Counted from the first letter of the stretch, positions 1 to 9,170 are shown. The stretch is DNA of 21,264 nucleotides from Intestinimonas aquisgranensis (GCA_020687605.1 JAJEQY010000061.1:1-21264), one strand, 5' to 3'. Numbers and translations are program-made. The notes: generated by a model not told the origin, from the letters alone.

Positions 1-1563
1 GACGATGAAAACTATGGTGACAGCGTAAGCATTGAAACACAGCGGACAATCCTGCAACAGTACGCAAAGGAACAGGGACTTCATGTAGTCGGTGAGTATG
101 TGGACGATGGCTGGTCGGGGACGAACTTTGAACGCCCGGATTTTCAGCGCATGATGGACGATGTGGAAGCCGGAAAAGTAAACTGCATTGTCACGAAAGA
201 CCTTTCCCGTTTCGGGCGGGAACATGTGATGATGGACTACTATCTGGAATTTCTGTTCCCGGAAAAACGGGTGCGCTACATCGCCGTTGCGGAGAATGAG
301 GACACAGAGAAAGGGCTTTCCGATTTTGTCCCGTTCAAAAACCTGTTCAATGAATGGTTTGCGAAAGATACAAGCCGCAAGGTAAAGGCCGCTTTCAAAG
401 CAAAGTTTGCCACAGGACAGCGTATCGGCGCTTATGCTCCCATCGGGTACAGGAAACACCCGGAAATCAAAAACAAGCTGATAATCGACGAGGAAACCCG
501 CTGGATAGTGGAGAAGATTTTTGACCTCGCCATTCATGGCAGAGGGGCGGCCAGTATCACAAGAATACTGATTGCGGAAAAGGTTCCCACGCCGGGATTT
601 ATCAACTTCCAGCGTGACGGGACTTTCGCAAACATCTATGCGGGTGCGCCAGAGGAAAAAAGCTACGCATGGACGATAGCGCAGGTCAAGAGCATTATGA
701 AAGACGAAACCTATATCGGCCATACCATCCACTACCGGGAAACAAACATTTCCTTTAAGAACAAGCGGAGGATACGCAAGCCCCAAAGTGAATGGGTGCG
801 GGTGGAGAACACGCAGGAGCCGATTATCAGCGAACAGGTTTTCCGGCAGGTACAGGAGCAGATAGCAAACCGCCGCAGAAAATGCAAGGACGGTACAACA
901 CAGATTTTTTCCGGATTGGTAAAATGTTCGGATTGCGGCTGGTCGTTGTCCTATGGGGAGAACAGGCAGAACAGCAAGCCTTACGGCCATTATCATTGTA
1001 GCAAGTACGGACAGGGCACACGCCAATGCTCCATGCATTATATCCGCTATGATGTGCTTTACGCCTATGTCCTCTCCCGTCTGCAATACTGGTCGGGGCT
1101 GGTACAGCATGATGAAGAACGGCTTTTGAAGCGGCTGTTAAATGCCAATGACAAGGGACAGGCCGCCGCAAGAAAGAAGCAAGCCGCAGAGTTGAACAAA
1201 GCGGAGAAGCGGAAAGCCGAAGTCGATACCCTGTTTGCCCGGATGTATGAGGACTGGGCGGCGGGGCGTATCACAGAATACAACTTCTCTATGCTGTCCG
1301 GGAAGTACCAGAGCGAACAGGCTGAACTGGACACAAAGATTGAACAGCTTCAATCCGCTATCGCCACTGAAAGCCAGAACGCCGCAGACGCAGAAAAATG
1401 GATTGCCTTGATGAAAGAGTGCGTCAATCCAACAGAACTGACCGCCGAACTTTTGAATACGCTGATTGAAAAAATCGTTGTCCATGAAGCGGTCAAAGGT
1501 GAGGACGGAAGCCGGGAACAGGAGGTAGAAATCTTCTACCGCTTTATCGGCAAAATTGATTAA
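1..1563 (+). CDS. Large serine recombinase of an integrative element (5' end off window)
   Basis: The reading frame is open from base 1 and gives 520 visible residues. Only the first dozen or so residues, including the catalytic serine, should be missing, because the visible start (DDENYGDS) normally follows the YxRLSR motif directly. The rest of the resolvase domain is present, including TKDLSRFGRE near residue 65. It is followed by the recombinase domain (about 160-290), a zinc ribbon with cysteines at 309 and 312 and a second Cys pair about 20-35 residues later, and a coiled-coil C-terminus (about 370-450). This order matches the TndX/TnpX-type integrases of Clostridia conjugative and mobilisable elements, which excise and integrate the element through a covalent serine intermediate. 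The ATG at 100 is internal and not the start. The gene runs towards the element end, about 30 bp beyond its stop. Its base composition is less GC-rich than the genes downstream, which fits transfer. Confidence 0.93.
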   Translation, partial: DDENYGDSVSIETQRTILQQYAKEQGLHVVGEYVDDGWSGTNFERPDFQRMMDDVEAGKVNCIVTKDLSRFGREHVMMDYYLEFLFPEKRVRYIAVAENEDTEKGLSDFVPFKNLFNEWFAKDTSRKVKAAFKAKFATGQRIGAYAPIGYRKHPEIKNKLIIDEETRWIVEKIFDLAIHGRGAASITRILIAEKVPTPGFINFQRDGTFANIYAGAPEEKSYAWTIAQVKSIMKDETYIGHTIHYRETNISFKNKRRIRKPQSEWVRVENTQEPIISEQVFRQVQEQIANRRRKCKDGTTQIFSGLVKCSDCGWSLSYGENRQNSKPYGHYHCSKYGQGTRQCSMHYIRYDVLYAYVLSRLQYWSGLVQHDEERLLKRLLNANDKGQAAARKKQAAELNKAEKRKAEVDTLFARMYEDWAAGRITEYNFSMLSGKYQSEQAELDTKIEQLQSAIATESQNAADAEKWIALMKECVNPTELTAELLNTLIEKIVVHEAVKGEDGSREQEVEIFYRFIGKID

Positions 1564-1579
1564 ATGACACCAATATTTT

Positions 1580-1597
1580 TAACTATGTGATACCGGC
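1580..1597. other. Probable right end of the integrative element (element-chromosome junction)
   Basis: Left of this segment is the AT-rich tail after the recombinase stop. Right of it, the frame of a host regulator begins abruptly in mid-domain (GLSVPDSD, the end of an XRE helix-turn-helix). An in-frame TAA at 1580-1582 closes the frame just upstream. Large serine recombinases join at a 2-bp core, often GA in TndX-type enzymes, and a GA lies at 1589-1590. The exact crossover cannot be fixed without the other end of the element. Confidence 0.6.
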
Positions 1598-2002
1598 TTG
1601 TCTGTCCCGGACTCCGACCTGCTCATCGCCCTGTCGGATGCCCTGGAGACTCCTGTCAGCACATTGCTGGGAGAGACGCTGGCGGAATCGGAGGTGGACA
1701 CGGTCAAAGCCCTTTCCGAAAAGCTGGAGATCATCAACTTACAGTTTGCACGGAGAAAGGCGATGCAAAAAGCGATCCTCCATTGGCTGTTCATCGCATT
1801 GTGCGCGGGCATTATAATCGTCGCAGCGGTTCTGGTCACAGGAAACAGTCCCTATCTGAGCTGGGATTTGAGTGACCCGGAGCTTGCCGTTGCGGGCACG
1901 GTTTTTCACGCGTTCGAATGGCTGTTTGTCCGGCTGGCCCCCATGGTGCTGGTCGCGGCAATCATCGGCATTTTTATGACCAGGAAACCAGGCAGAAACT
2001 AG
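1592..2002 (+). pseudogene. 3' remnant of an XRE-family regulator with membrane domain, split by the element
   Basis: The frame enters without a usable start: only a TTG at 1598, with no ribosome binding site, follows the in-frame TAA at 1580-1582. The first residues, GLSVPDSDLLIALSDAL, are the end of the Cro/C1-type helix-turn-helix of regulators that read KWExGLSVPD, so about 40 N-terminal residues with the recognition helix are missing. The rest contains a linker with LxTLLGE, then two hydrophobic segments (roughly AILHWLFIALCAGIIIVAAVLV and LAPMVLVAAIIGIFM, before a basic tail), typical of membrane-attached XRE regulators of Clostridia. I infer that insertion of the element separated the 5' part, which should lie beyond the other element end. 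The remnant cannot bind DNA. It could regain function only on precise excision. Confidence 0.75.
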
Positions 2003-2013
2003 AAAACGGTGAG

Positions 2014-2043
2014 TTGTTTTACGGTGTTCCTTTGTGTTATAGT
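2014..2043 (+). promoter_or_regulatory. Sigma-A-type promoter of the DUF3089 lipoprotein gene
   Basis: TTGTTT (2014-2019), an 18-nt spacer and TATAGT (2038-2043), with a TG one base before the -10 (extended -10). It lies just after the stop of the truncated regulator and about 90 nt before the lipoprotein start, so that gene should be transcribed independently of the element. Confidence 0.55.
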
Positions 2044-2129
2044 AGACACCATGGATGCCCGTTTGCAAAGATATGCTGTGGCTGGGCATTCTCTAAATTG
2101 CTTAAAGGATGAAGAGGGACGCTTTACCT

Positions 2130-3119
2130 ATGCGAAAGAAAACGACGACACTGCTTTTGGCCCTGACCCTGGTACTCGCCCTGGCGGGGTGCGGAAAAAC
2201 CGACGAACAGCCCTCCATGTACGCCCAAGCGGAAAACTGGGCCTATCTGGAGACGGACAAAACCGCGGACGCGGATGTATTTTTTATCTGCCCCACCGTC
2301 TACGGCGGCGGGGAGGACAGTTTCAACATGTCCATGGACGATGAGACCACCAAAAGTGATTTCCTGGGCGCCACCAACATGGAAAAGGGGATCTACGATC
2401 AGGACACCCGGTTTTTTGCCCCCTACTACCGGCAGGTCGGACTGAATGTCTATGAGCTGTCTGTGGAGGAACGGGAAACCTATTTGTCTATTGCCTATGA
2501 AGATGTGAAGGACGCCTTTACTTACTATCTGGAACACTACAACGATGGACAGCCCATCATTCTGGCCGGGTTCTCTCAGGGAGGCGACATGAGCATCCGC
2601 CTGCTGAAGGACTGCTTTGCCGATGAGGAGGTCAATGACCTGCTGGTCGCCTGCTACGCCATCGGCTGGAGCATCACCGAGGAAGAGCTGGCGGAATATC
2701 CCCACCTGCGGTTTGCCTCTGGCGAGGATGATACCGGGGTGATCGTCTCCTTCAACAGCGAAGCAGAAGGTGTCGATGACTCCCTGATGATTCCAGCCGG
2801 GACCCGCACTCTGGCCATCAATCCTCTCAACTGGAAAACCGACGGCACGCCCGCCGGAAAGGAAGAGAACCTGGGGGCCTGCTTTACCGATTATGGCGGA
2901 AACATTGTCTCCGAGATCCCCCAACTCACCGGGGCCTATATTGACGCTGAACGGGGCGCTTTAAAGGTGACTGATGTGACGCCGGAGGAATATCCACCGG
3001 TATTGCCCATTTTCTCCGACGGTGTGTATCACCTGTATGACTACCAGTTCTTCTACCGCAATCTGCAGGAAAACGTGGGCGTGCGGTTGGACGCCTATCT
3101 GGCAGACCGGGCCGCTTGA
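2130..3119 (+). CDS. DUF3089 alpha/beta-hydrolase-fold lipoprotein
   Basis: This is a 329-aa protein with a lipoprotein signal peptide: basic MRKK, a hydrophobic stretch, and lipobox L18-A19-G20-C21, so it should be anchored on the outer face of the membrane. The body matches DUF3089, an alpha/beta-hydrolase-like family, with FFICPTVYGGG near residue 51-61 and the nucleophile elbow G147-F-S149-Q-G-G. Substrate and reaction are unknown. I chose the ATG at 2130 because GAGGGA lies 10 nt upstream and the signal peptide then has a normal length. The in-frame ATG at 2109 has AAAGG directly against it, too close to serve. The gene is monocistronic between its own promoter and a hairpin terminator. 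Confidence 0.85.
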   Translation: MRKKTTTLLLALTLVLALAGCGKTDEQPSMYAQAENWAYLETDKTADADVFFICPTVYGGGEDSFNMSMDDETTKSDFLGATNMEKGIYDQDTRFFAPYYRQVGLNVYELSVEERETYLSIAYEDVKDAFTYYLEHYNDGQPIILAGFSQGGDMSIRLLKDCFADEEVNDLLVACYAIGWSITEEELAEYPHLRFASGEDDTGVIVSFNSEAEGVDDSLMIPAGTRTLAINPLNWKTDGTPAGKEENLGACFTDYGGNIVSEIPQLTGAYIDAERGALKVTDVTPEEYPPVLPIFSDGVYHLYDYQFFYRNLQENVGVRLDAYLADRAA

Positions 3120-3130
3120 CCGTATCATAA

Positions 3131-3176
3131 GAGCCGCAATTTTGATACAATGGGTATCAGGATTGCGGTTCTTTCC
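3131..3176 (+). terminator. Hairpin terminator after the DUF3089 gene
   Basis: The arms 3131-3148 and 3154-3171 form an 18-bp stem with three G-U pairs around a 5-nt loop, 11 nt after the stop codon. The following TTCTTTCC is only a weak T-tract, so efficiency is uncertain. Confidence 0.7.
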
Positions 3177-3299
3177 TACGATGCAGTTTTGAAATCAGCA
3201 CAAAAACCAAACCGTGTCGTTCTCTTTTCGCCTTGCATCCTCTATGATGATCTCAGCAGCTGCGGAGAATCCATCGATCATAAGAGGAGAAGTAACACC

Positions 3300-3659
3300 A
3301 TGAATACGGATAAAATTTTTGCAGAAGCCATCGCCAACGAATACGCCCCCAAGGATACCTCCAAGGTCGTCGCCCTGAGAAAGCTGGATTGGAAAGCAAA
3401 GCGCTCGGCCACACTCTTCGCCTACAGCTTCGGCATCGGGATGGCACTGGTTCTCGGACTGGGGATGTGTCTTTCCATGCAGGTGATCGGAGGGGGCGGG
3501 GTCCTGATGACGGGGGCCGGGGTCCTCCTGGGTGTTCTGGGCATTATCGGCGTGGGACTCAACTACCCCATCTACAAAAAGCTCCTGCGGTCCGGCAAAG
3601 AAAAGTACGCCTTTGAGATCATGCAGCTGGCCCGGGAAATCAGCGAATCGGCCGATTAA
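3300..3659 (+). CDS. Small two-TM membrane protein, function unknown
   Basis: This 119-aa protein starts at the ATG at 3300, with AAGAGGAGA 8-10 nt upstream. An in-frame ATG at 3150 lies inside the terminator hairpin and is rejected. The N-terminus is soluble and polar (NEYAPKDTSKVVALRKLD). Two hydrophobic segments follow (about residues 40-62 and 66-87), the second very glycine-rich, then a short basic C-terminus. Similar small proteins occur in Clostridia, but I do not know a proven function. It is separated by only 19 nt from a TetR regulator with its own AGAAGGAGG site, so the two probably form one operon, and the TetR protein may control it. A TATGAT at 3243-3248 may be the -10, with a poor -35. 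Confidence 0.75.
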   Translation: MNTDKIFAEAIANEYAPKDTSKVVALRKLDWKAKRSATLFAYSFGIGMALVLGLGMCLSMQVIGGGGVLMTGAGVLLGVLGIIGVGLNYPIYKKLLRSGKEKYAFEIMQLAREISESAD

Positions 3660-3678
3660 AACAGAAGGAGGGCGGCAG

Positions 3679-4278
3679 ATGAACAAGTCCGAAAGCAAAT
3701 ACTTCAATACCGCCCTGCGCATGGACGAGGCGCTCCTGGCCCTTTTGGAGGAGAAGGACCTGGAATATATTACGGTGAAAGAGATCTGTCGCCAGTCCGG
3801 TGTGAACCGCTCTACCTTCTATCTGCACTATGAGACCATTGCCGACCTGGTAGAAGAGACTTTGGAGATGGTCAACCAGCGATTCCGCTCCTATTTCCCC
3901 CAGCGGGAAGAGGAAGTCCTGGGGGATATGGTGAGCCGGGAACGTGAGGACCTGGTGCTGGTCACCCGGGAATATCTTCTCCCCTATCTCCGCTTTATCC
4001 GGGACAACAAAAAGGTCTACCGGGCGGCCTTCCGGAACCCAGGCAGCATGGGGGCTCATACCCGATATGGGGAACTCAAGCAGCATATCCTCGGCCCCAT
4101 TCTGGAGCGGTTTGAGATCCCGGCTGCCCACCGTCCCTACTACATGGCCTACTATGTGGAGGGCATCATCGCCATCATCAAGGAGTGGCTGCGGCAGGAC
4201 TGCGGGGATGAGGTGGAGGTGATCGCCCACATCATCGAGTCCTGTGTACGGCCCAAGGACGGCAGCCATGAAAAATAA
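3679..4278 (+). CDS. TetR/AcrR-family transcriptional regulator
   Basis: This is a 199-aa protein. The N-terminal helix-turn-helix spans about residues 12-58, with the TetR signature ITVKEICRQSGVNRSTFYLHY (31-51, broken here by one residue) followed by the helix that ends the DNA-binding domain. The C-terminal two thirds are helical and should bind a ligand and dimerise. The start at 3679 is set by AGAAGGAGG about 8 nt upstream; the same frame extends further 5' only through the preceding gene. It is co-transcribed with the small membrane protein. The inducer is not predictable. A strong bidirectional terminator follows. Confidence 0.9.
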   Translation: MNKSESKYFNTALRMDEALLALLEEKDLEYITVKEICRQSGVNRSTFYLHYETIADLVEETLEMVNQRFRSYFPQREEEVLGDMVSREREDLVLVTREYLLPYLRFIRDNKKVYRAAFRNPGSMGAHTRYGELKQHILGPILERFEIPAAHRPYYMAYYVEGIIAIIKEWLRQDCGDEVEVIAHIIESCVRPKDGSHEK

Positions 4279-4340
4279 CGGCAGAGCACGGTGGTTCCTT
4301 CGGGCATGCCAGTCGGATCACCACATACCGGCAACAAACA

Positions 4341-4398
4341 CAAAGCCTCCCGTCCTGTGTTGCAAAGAAAACAACACAGGATGGGAGGCTTTTGTTTC
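4341..4398. terminator. Bidirectional terminator between tetR-type gene and sbcC
   Basis: The arms 4341-4362 and 4372-4394 form a long stem (CAAAGCCTCCC...GGGAGGCTTTTG, with CCTGTGTTG/CAACACAGG inside) around an A-rich loop. T-rich sequence follows on both strands, so it can end the plus-strand TetR unit and the minus-strand sbcDC unit that converge here. Confidence 0.88.
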
Positions 4399-4441
4399 AT
4401 TTTTATCTAGGGGAAACCTACTTTGTTGCACATTCGATCCA

Positions 4442-7400
4442 TTACACCACGATCTCTACCCGGCTGCCGCCGGTTTTCTCCTTGGTGACGATGATCTGCT
4501 TATCAATTTTTTCTTTTAGCTCCGATACATGGGAGATGATACCCACCAGACGCTTCCCCTCCGTCAAACCTGTGAGGGCGCGGATGGCTTGGGCAAGGGA
4601 CTCCTCATCCAGGGAGCCGAAGCCCTCATCTACAAACATGGTGTCTAGCCGTATGCCTCCCGCAGCAGATTGCACCTCATCGGAGAGCCCCAAGGCCAGG
4701 GAGAGGGACGCCTTGAAGGACTCCCCGCCGGAGAGGGACTTTACGCTGCGCTCTGAGCCGTTGTAGTGATCGATGACATCCAGCTCCAGACCGCTCTGAC
4801 TGCGGTTATTCTCCGCCTCTCTCCGGCGCTTGAGCTCGTATTGCCCCCCGGACATGACCAGCAGCCGTAGATTGGCCCGTTGGAGGATGCGGTCGAAGAA
4901 GGTCATCTGGATGTAGGTCTCCAGGGCGATTTTTTCCTTGCCGGTCAGATTCCCATTGACTGTGTTGGAGAGGGCGCGCATCCATCGATACCTCTCCTCC
5001 AGTTTCTCCAGATCCGCCGCTCTCTCCCGGATATGGTTCAATGCAGTCTGGTTGGTGACCAGGCGGGTGTGGACGGCCTTTTGGGCCTCGCTCTCCTCTG
5101 TGCGCTGCCGGGTCAGGTCCTGGCTCTGCTGCTGCAGCACCTCCACATCCACTGTCTGGGCGCTCTCCAGCAGGCGCCGCAATTCTTCCATGGCGGCATC
5201 GGCAGCGGCCAGCTCCTTTTGACGCTCTGAGGCCGTTTCCTGGGCCAGCGCCAGTGCATGGGTAAGGCTCTGGTGCTCCTCCCGCAGCGCAGTGATCTTC
5301 TCTCGGGCGCTCTCCTCATTTGGGAAGGGGAGCTTGTCTCGCCGCGCCTGGATCTGGCCAGCCATTTCCTTCTGTCGGCTGCGCGCACCCGCCAGCTCTT
5401 CCCGCACTTTGGCTGCGGCCTCCTCCAGCCTTCTCAGCGCCTGCTCCGCCACAGGGATTTGCTGGCCCAGCTCCTGCTTTCTCCGCAGCTTGTCCGCAAG
5501 CGCCTGTTCCCGCTCCGCAAGCGGAGCAATTTCCCCCATTATCTCCGTCAGTGCCTGGTTGATCGCTGTGGGGGCAGTCTCCAGAGGGCAGTCCTCCAAA
5601 TGGGCTGACAGGTCCCGGCAGAGGGCATCCTCCAGCTGCCGCTGCTGGCCGCAAAGCGCACTCTGGTCCACCTCCGCCAGATTGATGATCTTCTGCAGCT
5701 TCGCCGCTTGATCCTCCAGCTCTGTCAGGACCTCCTCCCGATGCGCGATCTCCTGCTCCAGTTCTGCCCGATGGACGAGCTGGGCCTCCAGGTCCATTAG
5801 TCCCTGGTGCAGCCGGGTCAGGTCTCCCCCCGTCTCCTCCTGACAGACGGCGAGCCGTTCCCGCGCCGTGTCCAGAGCGGGGGAATCGATGTGATCCGCC
5901 ATGGCCTGAAGGAGCTGCTTTTCCCGCTCTTTCAGGGCGGCCCGCTGCGTCCCGGCGGCCATACTGGCCTCCTGCGCCGCTTGCTGGGCCGCCTCCCACG
6001 CAGCCTTGGCCTCCTCCAATTCCGTCTCTGTGGGCGCGCCTCCGGAGAGCTGGGCGGGGGCGGGATGATGGAGAGAACCGCATACCGGACAGGGCTGGCC
6101 CTCGGTCAACGACTGCGCCAATACACCGGCCTGCTCATCCAAAAACGCCCGGTTTTTTCGGCGGTAGGTCTCCTCCATCTGTTCCGACCGCGCTCTGACC
6201 TGCTCATAGACCCTCTGGGCCGCCTGCAGAGCGCTTTCCTCTGCGTCGTACTCATCCAGGCCGGTGAGGAGACGAGACAGGGCTTGTTGTCTCTCATGCG
6301 CCCGCTCCTGGCGGTGGAGCAGCTCCTGCTTCTCCCCGGAAAGTCCTGCGGTGGCCAGGAAGCTCTCCCGGGCGGCCTTCAAAACTTCCTTTTCCTCCGC
6401 CAACCGAGTACTCAATTCCGCCTTCTGTTGCTCCAGTTTCTCCCGTTGGCGCTGCCCCTCGCCGAGCTTTTGCAGGCATGTCTGCCATTGCTCCACCTGG
6501 GTGTTCAAAGCGGTCAGTGCGGCCTTGCGGCTTTCCGCCTGCTCCCGTTCCCGCAGCAGGCGTTCCCGGTCTGCGTCCACGGAGGCCAGCGCGTCCAGCT
6601 CCTGCCGCCATGCCTCCAGCGACTGTGCCTGGGCGGTCCGCGCTTCCTCCTGTCGGCCGCAGTTTTCCTCCAACGCTGCGATGCTCTCTGCCAGGGCAGC
6701 CAGGTCATCCTCCTGCCTGGACAGCTCCTGATACCGGGGCAGCTCCGCCTCCAGAGCGGCCAGCTCTTTCCCAATGGCCTCCTGCCGGGGCATCCTTTCC
6801 TGCTCCGCCTGCAGAACGTTCCGGGCCATCTCGACCTGAGGCAGCAGCTCCTCCCGCTCCCTTTGGGCCTGCTCCAGCTTTTCCCCGACCTTTTGGGCCT
6901 CCTGCGCCTTGCCCAGCAGGGCAGAGACCTCTTTCAGCGCGCCGTCCAGCCGGTCCAAAGCCTCCTGTCGGCGGGTCTCCTCCACCTGATCCTGATCGAT
7001 CAGCCGCTGGATCAGCTCTACGGTCTCCTGGAAGGGGAGCTCGCTCGCCTGGGCCTTCAGAACTTTGGGCCGCAGCAGGTCGTCCTCCTGACAGACCACA
7101 CCGCCGATGTACTGCTGCACGCTGGCCCGGGCCGCTTCACAGTCCCGCTGGAGCCCACCGGCTTCATTTTTCATCTTTTCCTGGAACACCATGTAGTACC
7201 GGGTCTTGAAGATCTCCCGAAAGATCTCCTGTCGGCTTTTGGTGTCCGCCTGCAGCAGCTTGCGGAAATCTCCCTGGGCGATCATGGCGATCTGAGCAAA
7301 TTGGCTGCGGTCGAGGCCGATGATCCCGGCGATCTCCCGGTTGACCTCCCGGGCTTTGGTGACCAGGCGTCCGTCCGGGAGGACCAGCTCCGCGTCCGCC

Positions 7401-7735
7401 TTCTGGATGGTGGTCCCGCCGCCCTTTTTCGCCGGCCGCTCGTACTCCGGATTCCGGCGGACGGTATAGGTCTTGCCGCTGTAGGAGAAGACCAGCTCCA
7501 CCTGCGTGGGGGTCTCCGGCTGGGCATACTTAGAGCGGAACATGGACGGGTCCCGGTCGCTTCCGCTGGGCTCCCCGTAGAGGGCATAGGTGATGGCGTC
7601 AAAGATGGTGGTCTTGCCTGCGCCGGTGTCTCCGGTGATGAGGTAAAGCCCCTGTTCCCCCAGCCGCTCCAGGTCCATGACCACCTTCCCGGCATAGGGG
7701 CCGAAGGCGGATACCGTCAATTTCAGCGGTCTCAT
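4442..7735 (-). CDS. sbcC: Exonuclease subunit SbcC (Rad50-type ATPase)
   Basis: This 1097-aa protein is the ATPase partner of SbcD in the complex that opens and degrades DNA hairpins and processes double-strand ends. Visible parts are the N-terminal ATPase half with Walker A GDTGAGKT (35-42), then a Q-loop region. Two long heptad-rich coiled coils follow on either side of a zinc hook, CPVC at 549-552. The C-terminal ATPase half carries the signature LSGGES (from 1001) and Walker B/D-loop FVDEGFGSLDEE (about 1030-1045). The length is normal for the family and no motif is missing. The ATG at 7735 overlaps the sbcD stop by 4 nt, with GGAGG just upstream, so the genes are translationally coupled. 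Confidence 0.97.
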   Translation of the reverse strand: MRPLKLTVSAFGPYAGKVVMDLERLGEQGLYLITGDTGAGKTTIFDAITYALYGEPSGSDRDPSMFRSKYAQPETPTQVELVFSYSGKTYTVRRNPEYERPAKKGGGTTIQKADAELVLPDGRLVTKAREVNREIAGIIGLDRSQFAQIAMIAQGDFRKLLQADTKSRQEIFREIFKTRYYMVFQEKMKNEAGGLQRDCEAARASVQQYIGGVVCQEDDLLRPKVLKAQASELPFQETVELIQRLIDQDQVEETRRQEALDRLDGALKEVSALLGKAQEAQKVGEKLEQAQREREELLPQVEMARNVLQAEQERMPRQEAIGKELAALEAELPRYQELSRQEDDLAALAESIAALEENCGRQEEARTAQAQSLEAWRQELDALASVDADRERLLREREQAESRKAALTALNTQVEQWQTCLQKLGEGQRQREKLEQQKAELSTRLAEEKEVLKAARESFLATAGLSGEKQELLHRQERAHERQQALSRLLTGLDEYDAEESALQAAQRVYEQVRARSEQMEETYRRKNRAFLDEQAGVLAQSLTEGQPCPVCGSLHHPAPAQLSGGAPTETELEEAKAAWEAAQQAAQEASMAAGTQRAALKEREKQLLQAMADHIDSPALDTARERLAVCQEETGGDLTRLHQGLMDLEAQLVHRAELEQEIAHREEVLTELEDQAAKLQKIINLAEVDQSALCGQQRQLEDALCRDLSAHLEDCPLETAPTAINQALTEIMGEIAPLAEREQALADKLRRKQELGQQIPVAEQALRRLEEAAAKVREELAGARSRQKEMAGQIQARRDKLPFPNEESAREKITALREEHQSLTHALALAQETASERQKELAAADAAMEELRRLLESAQTVDVEVLQQQSQDLTRQRTEESEAQKAVHTRLVTNQTALNHIRERAADLEKLEERYRWMRALSNTVNGNLTGKEKIALETYIQMTFFDRILQRANLRLLVMSGGQYELKRRREAENNRSQSGLELDVIDHYNGSERSVKSLSGGESFKASLSLALGLSDEVQSAAGGIRLDTMFVDEGFGSLDEESLAQAIRALTGLTEGKRLVGIISHVSELKEKIDKQIIVTKEKTGGSRVEIVV

Positions 7736-8874
7736 TTCTCATCCTCCTCCCAGATGCGCTCCATCCATGCCCTGGCAAAGGCCTGCTGCTCCTCGCCCAT
7801 GGGTTGCCCGTTCTGCTTTTCGTAAAACTCCTCCAGCAATTCCAGGGGCGATTTTTGCTCCGCGTCTTCCGCTCCATCCAGGCGGGTTCCCGCCCGGGTG
7901 CGCCTGTTGTCATAGTCCAGCTTCATCAGGTTGGGGTAGATGATCTGGAGCTTGCGCATAGCGTCGGGGACGTCCTCCTCATCCGTGAGGGTGATGTGGA
8001 CATAGTCCTTCTGATAGCTCGTTCCCTCGTAAAACCCCCGGAAGGTCAGTTCTTCATAGGTCCCCCGCAGCTCCACCAGATCCCGCAGGGGGACAAGGGG
8101 CACTGTGCGCACGGACACCGAACCCTTTGCCTCCAGCTCGACTACGGTCACAGACTTCTGATGCCCGGCTTCAGAGAAGGAATACTTGAGGGGCGTGCCG
8201 CAGTAGCGCACCGTGTCCCTGCCCACCCGCTGAGGCCCGTGGATGTGTCCCAGGGCCACATAGTCAAAGGGATCGAAAACGGACACATCCACATTGTCTG
8301 TCCCGCCCACGGAGAGCTCCTCTGAGTCGCACCGGGCGGCGCCGGTGACAAACTGATGGGTCAGCAGTACGTTTCTTCCGTTCGTGTCCACGCCCATGGC
8401 TTCAATGGCTGCAGCCAGGGCATCGGTATAGGTGGTGATCTCCCGCTCGGGAAAGCACCGGCGCACATGGGCCGGCTTTACAAAGGGCAGGAGATAGAAA
8501 TTCACCGTGCCGTACGCGTCGGTCATGGGAATGGGACGCACCCTGCCGTCATAGACGGGGGCCAGGTGGACACCGCTGCCCTCCATCAGCCGCCCGCCGA
8601 AGGCCATGCGCTCGGGGGAGTCGTGATTGCCGCTGATGAGAAAGATCTGGAGGTCCCGTTTGGCCAGCCGCACCAGGAAGTCATCCAGCAGAGCCACCGC
8701 TTCCGCGGACGGCACCGTTTTGTCATAGACGTCCCCGGCAATCAGGACCCCATCCGGCTGCTCCTCGTCTATGATGTGTAGGATCTCCGTGAGGATGTAC
8801 TGCTGGTCCTCCAGCATGGAAAACTCATTGACCCGCTTGCCCAGATGCAGGTCGGAGAGGTGAATCAATTTCAT
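7732..8874 (-). CDS. sbcD: Exonuclease subunit SbcD (Mre11-type nuclease)
   Basis: This 380-aa metallophosphoesterase is the nuclease subunit of SbcCD. Phosphoesterase motifs occur in order: D8-L-H10, GDVYD (47-51), GNHDS (82-86), then LLTHQF and LGHIHG further on, which together hold two Mn ions. The C-terminal part is the capping and SbcC-binding region. The start is supported by AGGAGGG 7 nt upstream on the minus strand. It is the first gene of the sbcDC operon and overlaps sbcC by 4 nt. Confidence 0.97.
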   Translation of the reverse strand: MKLIHLSDLHLGKRVNEFSMLEDQQYILTEILHIIDEEQPDGVLIAGDVYDKTVPSAEAVALLDDFLVRLAKRDLQIFLISGNHDSPERMAFGGRLMEGSGVHLAPVYDGRVRPIPMTDAYGTVNFYLLPFVKPAHVRRCFPEREITTYTDALAAAIEAMGVDTNGRNVLLTHQFVTGAARCDSEELSVGGTDNVDVSVFDPFDYVALGHIHGPQRVGRDTVRYCGTPLKYSFSEAGHQKSVTVVELEAKGSVSVRTVPLVPLRDLVELRGTYEELTFRGFYEGTSYQKDYVHITLTDEEDVPDAMRKLQIIYPNLMKLDYDNRRTRAGTRLDGAEDAEQKSPLELLEEFYEKQNGQPMGEEQQAFARAWMERIWEEDEK

Positions 8875-8963
8875 CGCAATCCCTCCTAATATGACGACAG
8901 GATGGCGTTCATACAGCGTTGGAAAATGCAGTTCTGTTTTGCATTTGAAATGTAGTTTTTTCC

Positions 8964-8992
8964 ATTATACTGAATCAAATGCTCCTCAGCAA
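8964..8992 (-). promoter_or_regulatory. sbcDC promoter
   Basis: On the minus strand, TTGCTG (8992-8987), a 17-nt spacer and a perfect TATAAT (8969-8964). It lies about 90 nt upstream of the sbcD start. No clear LexA-type box was seen beside it. Confidence 0.6.
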
Positions 8993-9141
8993 GGGAGAGA
9001 AATTCCAATCTGTCACCAAAGGGTCTCCATGGCCGGATGCCGGAACATACCGCCGTGACATGCCCGTCCTCAGCGCCGTGTCAGAGGGCGCATACATACG
9101 TCTTTGCTGCCAACGTCCGATAGAAAAGGAATTGCCTTATA

Positions 9142-9170
9142 TTGACGAAAGAACGGTTCCCGCCTATGAT
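9142..9170 (+). promoter_or_regulatory. Promoter of the cat-def operon
   Basis: TTGACG (9142-9147), an exact 17-nt spacer and TATGAT (9165-9170). This is the best plus-strand match to a sigma-A promoter upstream of the operon. It leaves a leader of about 115 nt before the cat start. Confidence 0.75.

Noticed and set aside
3150..3299. N-terminal extension of the small two-TM protein
   Set aside because: The ATG at 3150 lies in the terminator hairpin of the previous gene; the ATG at 3300 has a good ribosome binding site.
5807..7825. 672-codon open frame on the plus strand
   Set aside because: It is a shadow of sbcC, leucine- and proline-rich without domains; sbcC has all its catalytic motifs.
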